Assembly: GCA_965230605.1 (NCBI GenBank)
Contig: CBDDLD010000004.1
Coordinates: forward strand, 310,001-374,000
Source of the DNA: CBDDLD01 sp965230605
GTDB taxonomy: Bacteria; Bacteroidota; Bacteroidia; Flavobacteriales; Flavobacteriaceae
Reading direction: 5' to 3'
Length of the DNA stretch: 64,000 nucleotides
The notes beneath the pieces were generated by a model. It ran no database searches, had not been told where the DNA came from, and saw only the letters and a list, made by a program, of their open reading frames with translations. A program made the position numbers and the translations under genes. How positions within the stretch are numbered: position 1 is the stretch's first letter; each line of letters opens with the position of its first letter. Below, one piece after another: positions 52,163 to 59,566 of the stretch.

Positions 52163-52669
52163 ATGGCAAAAGTAAGTGTAACTAACATTACGGTTAATGT
52201 TAATAAATTTCAACCTGCATATAATCATTTTGGTTTAGGACCAATTCCTGCAGGAACTAAAATAGATCAGGCTGTAGCTACAATACAGCGACAACTTAAA
52301 AAAGAACTTTCAGACAATTGGCCTAAAGCTAATCCATCACCAAAGTATTCGCCAGATGCTGCAATTATGGCACCTTGGAAAAACAATGTAGCTGGGACAG
52401 CGCCTAAATGCGTAACCGATGCTATTTCACAAGATTTTACAACTTGGGGATTACCTGTAGACAAAAACACCATTACTGAAATGGCAAAACAGATTACTCA
52501 AGAAATTTCTAATAGTGCAGGTTTAAACGGATACTATTATGGGCAATCTGCTTTAGGGGCTTCAGAGACCATTTACTGGGGTGTGTCTTACATCTCTGCA
52601 GTAGTTGTAGATAAACCAGAAGAGTACGGAATCATATTTGCCTTTAGCGCATCTTTAGGACTTAATTAA
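52163..52669 (+). CDS. Orphan 168-residue protein of unknown function
   Basis: No family is recognised and no signal peptide or membrane helix is seen. The N-terminal part (about 1-20) has alternating residues (SVTNITVNVNKFQ); 35-60 is helical; WPKANPSPKYSPDAAIMAPWKN is Pro-rich; a helical stretch covers 97-115 and the tail (GASETIYWGVSYISAVVV to FAFSASLGLN) is beta-like and glycine-rich. A leader of some 250 bases precedes the ATG with a G-run (TTGAATTGGGGGAATTCG). It is convergent with the NarL-type regulator and sits at the edge of the accessory block. Confidence 0.7.
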   Translation: MAKVSVTNITVNVNKFQPAYNHFGLGPIPAGTKIDQAVATIQRQLKKELSDNWPKANPSPKYSPDAAIMAPWKNNVAGTAPKCVTDAISQDFTTWGLPVDKNTITEMAKQITQEISNSAGLNGYYYGQSALGASETIYWGVSYISAVVVDKPEEYGIIFAFSASLGLN

Positions 52670-52695
52670 TCGGTGGTGTACATAATGTGCATGCT

Positions 52696-52729
52696 AAAGG
52701 GTTTGGTAGTATTTATCAAGCCCTTTTTT
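52696..52729 (+). terminator. Intrinsic terminator after the 168-residue protein gene
   Basis: AAAGGGTTTGGTA pairs with TATCAAGCCCTTT (13 bp with two G-U pairs, loop of about 3 bases) and is followed by T residues; it overlaps the stop codon of the convergent regulator gene. Confidence 0.75.
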
Positions 52730-53405
52730 AAAATTCTTCTTCTAATGAAACTAATTTCTTGTTTATGGCATAAACGACCAAACCGGCTACGTTTTTAGAT
52801 TCGGTTTTTAGTAGTAGATTATTTCTGTGCCCTTCAACAGTTCTAGGACTTAAAAACAGTCTTTCGGCAATTTCATTGGTGGTAAATTGTTTGCAGATAA
52901 GTTCTAAAACCTCTTTTTCTCGCCTTGTAAAATAGGTAGTGTCAAAATTAGATTTTAGGTTTTTATCTTTCGGATTCATGAGGCCTTCATGAATAAATTT
53001 CATCACCTGTGGGTCATAATAAAATCCTTTTTCAGAGACTTCTTCTATAGTAGTTAACATTAAACTTGGGGTGCTATTTTTTGCCAAATATGCTACAGCA
53101 CCTATAGAAATCATATTCACTATAAAAGGTTTGCTGAAATAACTGGTTAGTGCAATGATCTTAATTTGAGGGAATTCTTTCCTGATCAATTTGGTGGCTT
53201 CAACACCATTTAAACCCGGCATTTTTAGATCAGTGATAACAATTTCGGGCAATTCTACAATAGATCGTAGTTGTGCCATCAATTCATTCCCATCACTAAC
53301 ATCAAAAAGAATATTGATACGTTTGTCTCTGTTTAATATAGCCATCAAACCTTGACGAAATAACAATTCGTCGTCTGCTAATCCGATTGTTATTATTTTA
53401 CTCAT
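52728..53405 (-). CDS. NarL/FixJ-type response regulator
   Basis: A 225-residue regulator. The receiver domain has the acidic pair ADDE (10-13), phospho-acceptor Asp59 in VITDLKMPG and the switch ALTSYFSKPF. The C-terminal LuxR-type HTH (about 158-222) is FTRREKEVLELICKQFTTNEIAERLFLSPRTVEGHRNNLLLKT, given here only in part as positions. Its start overlaps the sensor kinase gene by 8 bases, so the pair is coupled. It is the last gene of a four-gene operon from 55258 and convergent with the 168-residue protein gene. Confidence 0.93.
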   Translation of the reverse strand: MSKIITIGLADDELLFRQGLMAILNRDKRINILFDVSDGNELMAQLRSIVELPEIVITDLKMPGLNGVEATKLIRKEFPQIKIIALTSYFSKPFIVNMISIGAVAYLAKNSTPSLMLTTIEEVSEKGFYYDPQVMKFIHEGLMNPKDKNLKSNFDTTYFTRREKEVLELICKQFTTNEIAERLFLSPRTVEGHRNNLLLKTESKNVAGLVVYAINKKLVSLEEEF

Positions 53406-54201
53406 TTGTTCTACAGTTTATAGTGAAGACACTGCCTTTATTGATTTGGCTTTCAATAACCATGATTCCATTCAGAATAGCCACTCTACTATTGATATTT
53501 TGTAAACCAATTCCCGATTTTTTATTGACCGTTTCAGTATCAAACCCAACACCATTGTCTTTGTATTCTATAGTTAAGAACTCAGGACTTCGTTTAATGA
53601 TGATATCTAACTGTGAAGCATTGCCATGCCGTATGGAGTTGTTGATTAATTCTTGAATAATTCTGAAAGTATGAAGATTGTTCGTTTTATTTCCAGATTC
53701 AAAATCATCAATGTCGTAGTTAATTTCAATCTGTTTACTTCTTGTAAAATCATCAAATAACTCTTCGAGAGCTACCTTAAGCCCAAATTTTTCCAAAATC
53801 GGGGGCATAAGGTCATGGGCTATTTTTCTTGAACTTTCTAAAGTATTACTCGTTACATCCAAAATATGCGATAACGTAGTTCTTTGTTCAGCGTTGGTAG
53901 AAGGATCATCCAAAAGCACATGAGTACTTAAACTAATGACATTAAGCTTAGCACTAATGGCATCATGAAGATCTTGGGCAATACGTTGACGCTCTTTTTC
54001 CTGTGTTTGAATAGAGGCTTGTAAGATCTTCTTTTGATGCTTAATTTGTAAGTTCAATTTCTCCTGTTCTTTTTGAAGTATTTTTTTTCGTGAGTAGTGA
54101 AAAAACAAAATTAGGCCTGTTGCCACAAGCACCAAAAAGATTAAACCATAAACAAGAGCATTAATTATCTCCTCTTGATGAGTAGAAACCTGTTCTTCCA
54201 T
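53398..54201 (-). CDS. Sensor histidine kinase (HisKA_3 type)
   Basis: A 267-residue kinase with one membrane helix (about 14-34), a short coiled coil (38-70), a HisKA_3 domain with the phospho-His79 in QRIAQDLHDAISAKLNVIS and an ATP-binding domain with IIQELINNSIRHGNA and NGVGFD, SGIGLQNI. It lacks any extracytoplasmic sensor of its own beyond about 13 residues, so sensing probably comes from the overlapping membrane protein gene upstream (37-base overlap). It pairs with the NarL-type regulator. Confidence 0.93.
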   Translation of the reverse strand: MEEQVSTHQEEIINALVYGLIFLVLVATGLILFFHYSRKKILQKEQEKLNLQIKHQKKILQASIQTQEKERQRIAQDLHDAISAKLNVISLSTHVLLDDPSTNAEQRTTLSHILDVTSNTLESSRKIAHDLMPPILEKFGLKVALEELFDDFTRSKQIEINYDIDDFESGNKTNNLHTFRIIQELINNSIRHGNASQLDIIIKRSPEFLTIEYKDNGVGFDTETVNKKSGIGLQNINSRVAILNGIMVIESQINKGSVFTINCRTNE

Positions 54202-54803
54202 TCTAATAATATTAATGCTAAATATATGATATAAAGTACTTTATTAATTAACCAAATTTGCTTAATAGCTTTACTGTTTTCATAATTAGATAAATAATCA
54301 CCTAGTATAAAGATTAAAGTGCTTGTTGTTAAGTAAATCAGTATCCCTGCATTTATATACATGAACTGCCCTTTTTCACTTAAGCTATTATAGAGATGAA
54401 TTACAGAAAAAACTATTAAAGGGAATGATGATAAGAAAATCTCTAGTATGTTAAACTTAAAAAATAAACCCGGCTTGGTAATGTATTGAATTGCCAATAT
54501 CGTTAAGATTAAAGCAATTGTTAAATCGATCCATCTTTTTTGATGCTCTCTAAAAATGGACTTATAAAATAACGAGATTAATACGAATTGAGTTAAAAAA
54601 TAAAAGTGCGATAGATACAAATTGTTAATCCTAAGACTCCCTAATACTATAGTTGTTGTAAGAACAATAAAACTCACGGATAAGTACAAACTAAAATACT
54701 TAAGAGCTACAACATTTCTATTATTGATGTAGCTCTTAATGTATAAGCATGCATTTATAAAGATTAATACTATTCCTAGATATTCGAGAATCTTTGTAAT
54801 CAA
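54165..54803 (-). CDS. Multi-pass membrane protein of unknown function, sensor candidate
   Basis: A 212-residue protein with about seven hydrophobic helices, ending in a short basic tail (WKNRFLLIKRR). No family motif is recognised. It is rich in Ile and Leu, as usual for such proteins. The start is TTG at 54803: an in-frame TAA directly precedes it. It starts 17 bases after the small Cys-Pro-tailed protein gene and overlaps the kinase gene by 37 bases. A role as the sensing subunit of the kinase is inferred from this arrangement. Confidence 0.75.
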   Translation of the reverse strand: MITKILEYLGIVLIFINACLYIKSYINNRNVVALKYFSLYLSVSFIVLTTTIVLGSLRINNLYLSHFYFLTQFVLISLFYKSIFREHQKRWIDLTIALILTILAIQYITKPGLFFKFNILEIFLSSFPLIVFSVIHLYNSLSEKGQFMYINAGILIYLTTSTLIFILGDYLSNYENSKAIKQIWLINKVLYIIYLALILLEWKNRFLLIKRR

Positions 54804-54820
54804 TTAATAACTTTTATCAT

Positions 54821-55258
54821 TTAAGGGTTCACCAATGGACTTCCAGGGTCACAATCACTTGGACAAGGTTTAGTGAAATCAAATATTCCACTACCTGTTA
54901 AACCAACTGCTGCCGGACTTGGTTGATCATCTACAACTAAATCTTTATAGATATCGCCTTCCTTTCGTGTACCAACAATATATAACTTATTTCCATACCC
55001 ATTTTTTAAAGATCGCTCAGTAGGATCAGGATTCATCCCTAAATAGGCTCTTACTGCAGCATTTGGCACTTCTTTTACTTCAAACCCACCATCGGTATTT
55101 CTCTTAGCAATACCCATTTCGATCAATGCATTTACAAGATCTGAGATAGGAATTAAAAAGGCTTTAGCGCACTCAGGGTTCATTTCTTGCCATGTCTTGG
55201 CCCAAGCTTTAGCTTGCTTTAAGGGGATGATTAACGGTTGTAATGTGTCTGTTTTCAT
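54821..55258 (-). CDS. Small protein with Cys-Pro-rich C-terminal tail, operon leader
   Basis: A 145-residue protein without signal peptide. An N-terminal part IIPLKQAKAWAKTWQ and ECAKAFLIPISDLVNALIE, then AAVRAYLGMNP and NKLYIVGTRKEGD, match a family that I recall as small uncharacterised proteins in Flavobacteriia. The tail IFDFTKPCPSDCDPGSPLVNP carries two Cys and five Pro and is the striking part. Function is not known. It is the first gene of an operon with the membrane protein, histidine kinase and regulator. Confidence 0.75.
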   Translation of the reverse strand: MKTDTLQPLIIPLKQAKAWAKTWQEMNPECAKAFLIPISDLVNALIEMGIAKRNTDGGFEVKEVPNAAVRAYLGMNPDPTERSLKNGYGNKLYIVGTRKEGDIYKDLVVDDQPSPAAVGLTGSGIFDFTKPCPSDCDPGSPLVNP

Positions 55259-55295
55259 TTGTATAAGGTTTTAATCGGTTATGGTATAAAATTAG

Positions 55296-55319
55296 GCATA
55301 AAGTTTCTAGAATTTATGC
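55296..55319 (-). promoter_or_regulatory. Inverted repeat upstream of the four-gene operon
   Basis: GCATAAA and TTTATGC are separated by 10 bases that contain the palindrome TTCTAGAA off-centre. It is 38 bases before the small-protein ATG (55258), a place suited to an operator. Confidence 0.45.
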
Positions 55320-55334
55320 GCTTATTAAAAATCA

Positions 55335-55363
55335 GGGGTTTTTACGGGGTTTGTATTTGGGGG
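55335..55363 (+). repeat. Three G-run repeats in the divergent gap
   Basis: GGGGTTTTT, GGGGTTTGT and GGGGGCTTTG start at 55335, 55346 and 55359, about one to one and a quarter helical turns apart. Three G-runs do not suffice for an intramolecular quadruplex. Tandem regulator sites are possible. Confidence 0.35.
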
Positions 55364-55442
55364 CTTTGCACGCTTATGTAAGGTGCTGATTCACGATACA
55401 TTTACACAAACGAATTATTAATCATTTTAAACTTTAAAAACT

Positions 55443-56018
55443 ATGGAAGATTATATTGGAACAGTACAGGCATTTGCTTTTGGTTTTGCACCTCGTAATT
55501 GGTTACCATGTGATGGACAATTGTTAGCAATTGCACAATATCAAGCGCTTTTTTCACTATTAGGAACAACTTATGGAGGAGATGGTAGAACTACGTTTGG
55601 TTTACCTGATCTAAGAGGGCGTTCTCCAATGAGTGAAGGAAATGGACCAGGATTGTCAGATAGAAAGCTTGGTGTAAAAGTAGGTACTGAAACAAATACA
55701 TTAAATGTAAATCAGTTACCACCTCATAACCATATTACAGATTTTAATGGACAAAATGTTGTTGCTGGTGTTGGAATTCCTGCTGTGAATGATGATGGTA
55801 CTCTTGAAGAGTCTGAAGGTAATATCCTAGCTAATAGTGCCGGAACATACGCTGCAGCAAGTGCGGCGGATACGACTTTGAGTGCATTTAATGCTGCAGT
55901 TAGTGGTTCTGCACAATCTAGCCAAACAGGATCTGGTGCAGCAATAAATAACATGCAACCTTCTTTAGTTTTAAACTATTGTATATGTATAGAAGGATTA
56001 TACCCTCCTAGAAATTAA
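55443..56018 (+). CDS. Stand-alone phage tail collar-domain protein
   Basis: A 191-residue protein with the tail-collar (microcystin-dependent MdpB-like) signature: the N-terminal YIGTVQAFAFGFAPRNWLPCDGQLLAIAQYQALFSLLGTTYGGDGRTTFGLPDLRGRSPM in parts, and the QLPPHNH and MQPSLVLNYCICIEG blocks. The centre (about 115-160) is Ala/Ser-rich and low in complexity. No signal peptide. In phages the domain lies in tail fibres; stand-alone members occur in many bacteria with no known function. No other phage gene is present here. It is divergent from the two-component operon. Confidence 0.88.
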   Translation: MEDYIGTVQAFAFGFAPRNWLPCDGQLLAIAQYQALFSLLGTTYGGDGRTTFGLPDLRGRSPMSEGNGPGLSDRKLGVKVGTETNTLNVNQLPPHNHITDFNGQNVVAGVGIPAVNDDGTLEESEGNILANSAGTYAAASAADTTLSAFNAAVSGSAQSSQTGSGAAINNMQPSLVLNYCICIEGLYPPRN

Positions 56019-56025
56019 TCATAGA

Positions 56026-56059
56026 AGATGCTACTGAGTTTATCGGTAGCATCTTTTTT
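56026..56059 (+). terminator. Intrinsic terminator after the collar-domain gene
   Basis: AGATGCTAC pairs with GTAGCATCT (9 bp, with two further possible pairs inside) and is followed by TTTTT. It covers the false start at 56028 of the next frame and supports the ATG at 56076. Confidence 0.88.
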
Positions 56060-56075
56060 CAAATACCCTATAATT

Positions 56076-57065
56076 ATGAAACAAAAATTACTTTTTTTAG
56101 TCATGTTATTAGCATTTAACTTTAGTGTTAATGCTCAATTTGCACTAGGTGATATCGCCTTTTCAGCCTATGGCTCAGAAACTGCAGCAAATACACCTTC
56201 AGGACCAGCAGATGCCTTTACTATTGTACTTCTAAGAAATGTAAACATGGGAGAACAAATCACATTTACAGATAATGGATGGTTTACCAACCTTGGAGGA
56301 TTAAGAGCTGGAGAAACCTCTTGTACATTTACCTTTGGAGCAGCATATACAGAAGGAGCACAAATTATTATATCTGCAGACCCTTTTGAAGCCAGAGATG
56401 AGAATGGCAGTATTGCGGGCACACTTACAGGAAGCGCATTATCATTATCTACAGGAGGTGATAGTATTCTGGCGTATAATACAGGTAGTGTTCCTACAAC
56501 TGGTGATCAGTCCAGTTTTATTGCTGCAATGACTTTTACGGGACAATGGTTACCATCTGGTAGTGGTGATAGTTCTACATCGACAGAATTACCTTCAGTT
56601 TTCACTGATGGGGTTAATGCGATTTCTGTTACTGGAGTAGGAGGTGCAGAGGTGGATAACGGGAGAATATCTTTTGCTAATTGCAATAATTTCTCTGATA
56701 TAGCTACGCTTCGTACCATGTTAAATACCTTAAGCAATTGGGAAACAGATAACTCTACAGCTTATGATCAATCATCACCAATATGCGACTTCAAACAAAC
56801 TTTAGGAATAAGTGATGTTGTATTATCAGATGATGCCTTAACTGTTTCACCTAATCCGGTAACGGACCGTTTTAGCATTAGAGTAGCAAACAATATTACT
56901 ATTAATAAAGTGGAAATCTATAATATTACAGGTCAAAACGTTTTGACTATTAATCAGTATGTGCCTGAAACATGGATAGATATGTCTAATCTAGGTTCAG
57001 GAATTTATATGACTAAAATTTATTCAGGCGGTAAAACGACTATTAAAAAATTACTTAAAAAGTAA
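56076..57065 (+). CDS. Secreted beta-rich protein with T9SS sorting tail
   Basis: A 329-residue exported protein from ATG 56076 (signal peptide cleaved near FSVNAQ). The body (about 20-250) starts LGDIAFSAYGSETAAN and holds ISFT-like strands (GEQITFTDNGWFTN, EGAQIIISAD, GDSILAYNTG), a pattern I recall from secreted Bacteroidota nucleases and adhesins with a lamin-tail-like fold. The T9SS type A sorting domain covers about 255-329 (VSPNPVTDRFSIRV, VEIYNITGQNV, LGSGIYMTKIYSGGKTTIKKLLKK in part). The body has no enzyme motif that I see. A terminator separates it from the collar-domain gene. Confidence 0.88.
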   Translation: MKQKLLFLVMLLAFNFSVNAQFALGDIAFSAYGSETAANTPSGPADAFTIVLLRNVNMGEQITFTDNGWFTNLGGLRAGETSCTFTFGAAYTEGAQIIISADPFEARDENGSIAGTLTGSALSLSTGGDSILAYNTGSVPTTGDQSSFIAAMTFTGQWLPSGSGDSSTSTELPSVFTDGVNAISVTGVGGAEVDNGRISFANCNNFSDIATLRTMLNTLSNWETDNSTAYDQSSPICDFKQTLGISDVVLSDDALTVSPNPVTDRFSIRVANNITINKVEIYNITGQNVLTINQYVPETWIDMSNLGSGIYMTKIYSGGKTTIKKLLKK

Positions 57066-57082
57066 TCTTTAGCTTTTCTTAT

Positions 57083-57119
57083 AAAGGGGTCTTTGTCTGT
57101 GAAGGCCTCTTTATATTTT
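57083..57119 (+). terminator. Intrinsic terminator after the T9SS cargo gene
   Basis: AAAGGGGTC pairs with GGCCTCTTT (9 bp with two G-U pairs), then ATATTTTA. It overlaps the end of the convergent Lrp-type gene. Confidence 0.65.
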
Positions 57120-57581
57120 AATTTGTCGGTCAATCTGCTGTTGGAGAGAGATAAATGTCTCAGTACGCGACACGCCCTTTATACTTTGTATCTCAGAATT
57201 CAGTACATGCATTAAGTGCTCATTATCTTTAGCTAATATCTTTAGAAAAATACTCCAGTGTCCGGTAGTGTAATGACATTCTATAACTTCTGGAACTCTT
57301 AGTAATTGTTTTACAGCTTCAGGATTACTTACGGCTTTATCTAAATATACACCCACAAAAGCCATAGTTGCATAACCTAATACCTTAGGGTTGATGATAA
57401 ATTTTGAACCACTTAACAATCCGGATTTTTCCAGTTTTCTGACACGTTGATGAATGGCAGCTCCAGAAATTCCCACTTGTCTTGCAATTTCTAAAATAGG
57501 AGTACGTGCATCTTGCATAAGTGCTCTAAGGATCTTTTTATCAATCCCGTCGATGTAAACCCCTTTACTGTTAACTTTCAT
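57111..57581 (-). CDS. Lrp/AsnC-family transcriptional regulator
   Basis: A 156-residue regulator with an N-terminal HTH (about 10-60, DGIDKKILRALMQDARTPILEIARQVGISGAAIHQRVRKLEKSGLL in part) and a C-terminal RAM ligand-binding domain (about 70-145, ATMAFVGVYLDKAVSN, IECHYTTGHWSIFLKILAKDNEHL, IKGVSRTETFISL). Such proteins sense amino acids. The saccharopine dehydrogenase gene lies 85 bases upstream on the same strand, so it may respond to lysine or a related amino acid, as inference. Confidence 0.95.
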   Translation of the reverse strand: MKVNSKGVYIDGIDKKILRALMQDARTPILEIARQVGISGAAIHQRVRKLEKSGLLSGSKFIINPKVLGYATMAFVGVYLDKAVSNPEAVKQLLRVPEVIECHYTTGHWSIFLKILAKDNEHLMHVLNSEIQSIKGVSRTETFISLQQQIDRQIKI

Positions 57582-57666
57582 GAGTGAAAATGATTTTAAA
57601 TTGAAAGTTAAAAATAAGAAAACGATGTTAATTTATAACTATAACCTTTTTTTCAGGTTCAGCAGT

Positions 57667-59031
57667 TCATAGGTTCAAAGGATTGTATCCCAAATAAGGA
57701 ACTTCTTTTTCTTTGAAAACGATATCAAATGCTTCTAACTCTTCTAAGATAGGGTTATAGACCTCCGGCTTAATAGGAATTTGAACTCCAGGGGTAGTAA
57801 TTTTTCCGTTAAGAATGCTTAGGGCGGCTATAGCTACTGGTAATCCAACAGTTTTTGCCATAGCTGTGTAAGTTTGGTTTTCCCCAACAGATACCATAGT
57901 TGCGTCTATTTGATATTTTTCTCCATTGAGTTCATAACCAAATTTGTGATACATTACAATCATATCCGTATCGTCATGATCTAAGGTCCAGTTATCCATA
58001 AGTATTTTTTGAAGAATTTGAGCTGGAGTTGCTTCCTTCAGCTCAACCATTTTGTTAGGATTAAAAATATCTAGCTCCTCAAACTTATCCCAGACAGTAT
58101 CATCTTGATCTATTTTTAAAGCATGTCTAAATTTGAGTTCTACTGAATCGGTAGGACTATATGGGAGAAATGCATTTACAAAATCGCGATAACTCATATT
58201 CTCACTATCTTCAATAGTATAACTGTCGTCAGTCATACCTAATAACACAAACACATGCCAAGCTCTACTGTAACCAACACGTCTCATTGTACCTCGATAT
58301 AATGTTTTAGCATCCTGTAAGCCATAAGCTTCTTGGTATTTTAAAGAGTCACGGTTAGCATAGCCTTCAAAACGGCCATATCCATCCACATCTAAAAATT
58401 CGGTGCGTCTAAATAAACGGTGATAAGGGATGTATTTGAATTGTCCCTCTTGCAGGAATTTTGCAGCACCACCCTGGCCGGCTACAACTACATTTCTAGG
58501 GTTCCAGGTAAACTTATAGTGCCATAGATTATCATCACTTTCAGGAGCAACCAACCCTCCTGTAAAAGATTCAAATAAGATGACTTTACCACCGTTGTCA
58601 CGTATGCGATCAATAACTTGCATGGCACTCATATGATCAATTCCAGGATCAACCCCAATCTCATTCATAAATACCAGCCCCTTTGCTTTAGCTTCCTCAT
58701 CCAAAGCTTTCATCTCTTTACTCACATAAGATGCAGTAACCATATGTTTTCCAAAACGAATACAATCTTTGGCAACTTCGATATGGAATCTTGCAGGCAG
58801 CATTGAAACCACAATGTCAGCACCTTGTATGGCTTTTTCTCGAGACGATGCGTCAAAAACATCTAATGAAATGACTTCAGAATTTTTATGGTTGTCAACA
58901 AGTTGCTTTGCGTTTTCTAAATTTAAATCGCCAATGGTTACATGTAAATTCTCGGTCTCCGATTTATCCAATAAATACTTGATTAGGTATGAGGAAGATT
59001 TACCTGCACCGATAATTAAAATCTTTCGCAT
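57667..59031 (-). CDS. Saccharopine dehydrogenase family protein
   Basis: A 454-residue NAD(P)-dependent oxidoreductase with a Rossmann N-terminus (ILIIGAGKSSSYLIKYLL) and the saccharopine reductase C-terminal domain (around 125-380: FMNEIGVDPGIDHMSAMQVID, ESFTGGLVAPESDDNLWHYKFTWNPRNVV in part, KYQEAYGLQDAKTLYRGTMRRVGYS). The enzyme interconverts saccharopine and glutamate plus aminoadipate semialdehyde in lysine metabolism. The direction here is likely lysine breakdown, but that is inference. A DUF423 gene is divergent with an 80-base gap. Confidence 0.93.
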   Translation of the reverse strand: MRKILIIGAGKSSSYLIKYLLDKSETENLHVTIGDLNLENAKQLVDNHKNSEVISLDVFDASSREKAIQGADIVVSMLPARFHIEVAKDCIRFGKHMVTASYVSKEMKALDEEAKAKGLVFMNEIGVDPGIDHMSAMQVIDRIRDNGGKVILFESFTGGLVAPESDDNLWHYKFTWNPRNVVVAGQGGAAKFLQEGQFKYIPYHRLFRRTEFLDVDGYGRFEGYANRDSLKYQEAYGLQDAKTLYRGTMRRVGYSRAWHVFVLLGMTDDSYTIEDSENMSYRDFVNAFLPYSPTDSVELKFRHALKIDQDDTVWDKFEELDIFNPNKMVELKEATPAQILQKILMDNWTLDHDDTDMIVMYHKFGYELNGEKYQIDATMVSVGENQTYTAMAKTVGLPVAIAALSILNGKITTPGVQIPIKPEVYNPILEELEAFDIVFKEKEVPYLGYNPLNL

Positions 59032-59047
59032 AGTGGTTATATATGAC

Positions 59048-59055
59048 TAATTTTG
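59048..59055 (+). promoter_or_regulatory. Candidate -7 box for the DUF423 gene
   Basis: TAATTTTG matches TAnnTTTG, 57 bases before the ATG at 59112. No convincing -33 TTG. Confidence 0.4.
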
Positions 59056-59111
59056 CAATCACGAAAGTAAGAAAATGATAAGGGATTAAAAACCAAAAAT
59101 TAACATTACTT

Positions 59112-59501
59112 ATGAACAAAAGTATTCTCATAACAGCGGCAATTTTAGGAAGTCTTGCAATAGCTTTAGGAGCTTTTGCAGCACATGGACTTAAAGATAG
59201 CATCGATGCGGAATCGATAGCGACATTTGAAACTGGAGTGCGTTATCAAATGTATCATGCACTTTTATTACTTTTTGTTGGGAGCACAAATATGATTCGT
59301 TTAAAAACTAAAAAAGTAGTGCTTTACATAGTAATTATTGGCGTATTGTTCTTTTCAGGATCAATATATGGGTTAGCAACAAATGCACTTACTGGATTCG
59401 ATTTCAAATCCATTGCATTAATTACTCCGGTCGGAGGATTGCTATTAATTGTATCATGGATATTACTATTGATAGATTTTTTTAAACTTAAAACCGAATA
59501 A
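59112..59501 (+). CDS. DUF423 family membrane protein
   Basis: A 129-residue integral membrane protein with four hydrophobic helices. The N-terminal AAILGSLAIALGAFAAHGLKD and MYHALLLLFVG, then FFSGSIYGLA and LITPVGGLLLIVSWILLL match DUF423 (E. coli YgdD). Function is not established. It stands between saccharopine dehydrogenase and pckA. Confidence 0.93.
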   Translation: MNKSILITAAILGSLAIALGAFAAHGLKDSIDAESIATFETGVRYQMYHALLLLFVGSTNMIRLKTKKVVLYIVIIGVLFFSGSIYGLATNALTGFDFKSIALITPVGGLLLIVSWILLLIDFFKLKTE

Positions 59502-59535
59502 TGCGATTTAACATTCGTCTTATGAAATAAAGTTT

Positions 59536-59543
59536 TAATTTTG
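59536..59543 (+). promoter_or_regulatory. Candidate -7 box for pckA
   Basis: TAATTTTG matches TAnnTTTG, 24 bases before the pckA ATG. Confidence 0.55.
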
Positions 59544-59566
59544 CCACAGAAAAACACAACATAATT

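Noticed and set aside
55335..55363. G-quadruplex in the divergent gap
   Set aside because: Only three G-runs of four or more are present; four are required for an intramolecular quadruplex.
55443..56018. Prophage or tail-like particle
   Set aside because: Only one collar-domain gene is present; no integrase, capsid, tail tube, lysis or attachment-site repeats were seen in the surrounding sequence.
56028..56075. Start of the T9SS cargo gene at ATG 56028
   Set aside because: This ATG lies within the terminator hairpin of the previous gene, and the signal peptide begins at 56076.
58769..59050. Plus-strand frame of 93 residues opposite saccharopine dehydrogenase
   Set aside because: It is antisense to the Rossmann fold of a clear gene and has no recognisable features.
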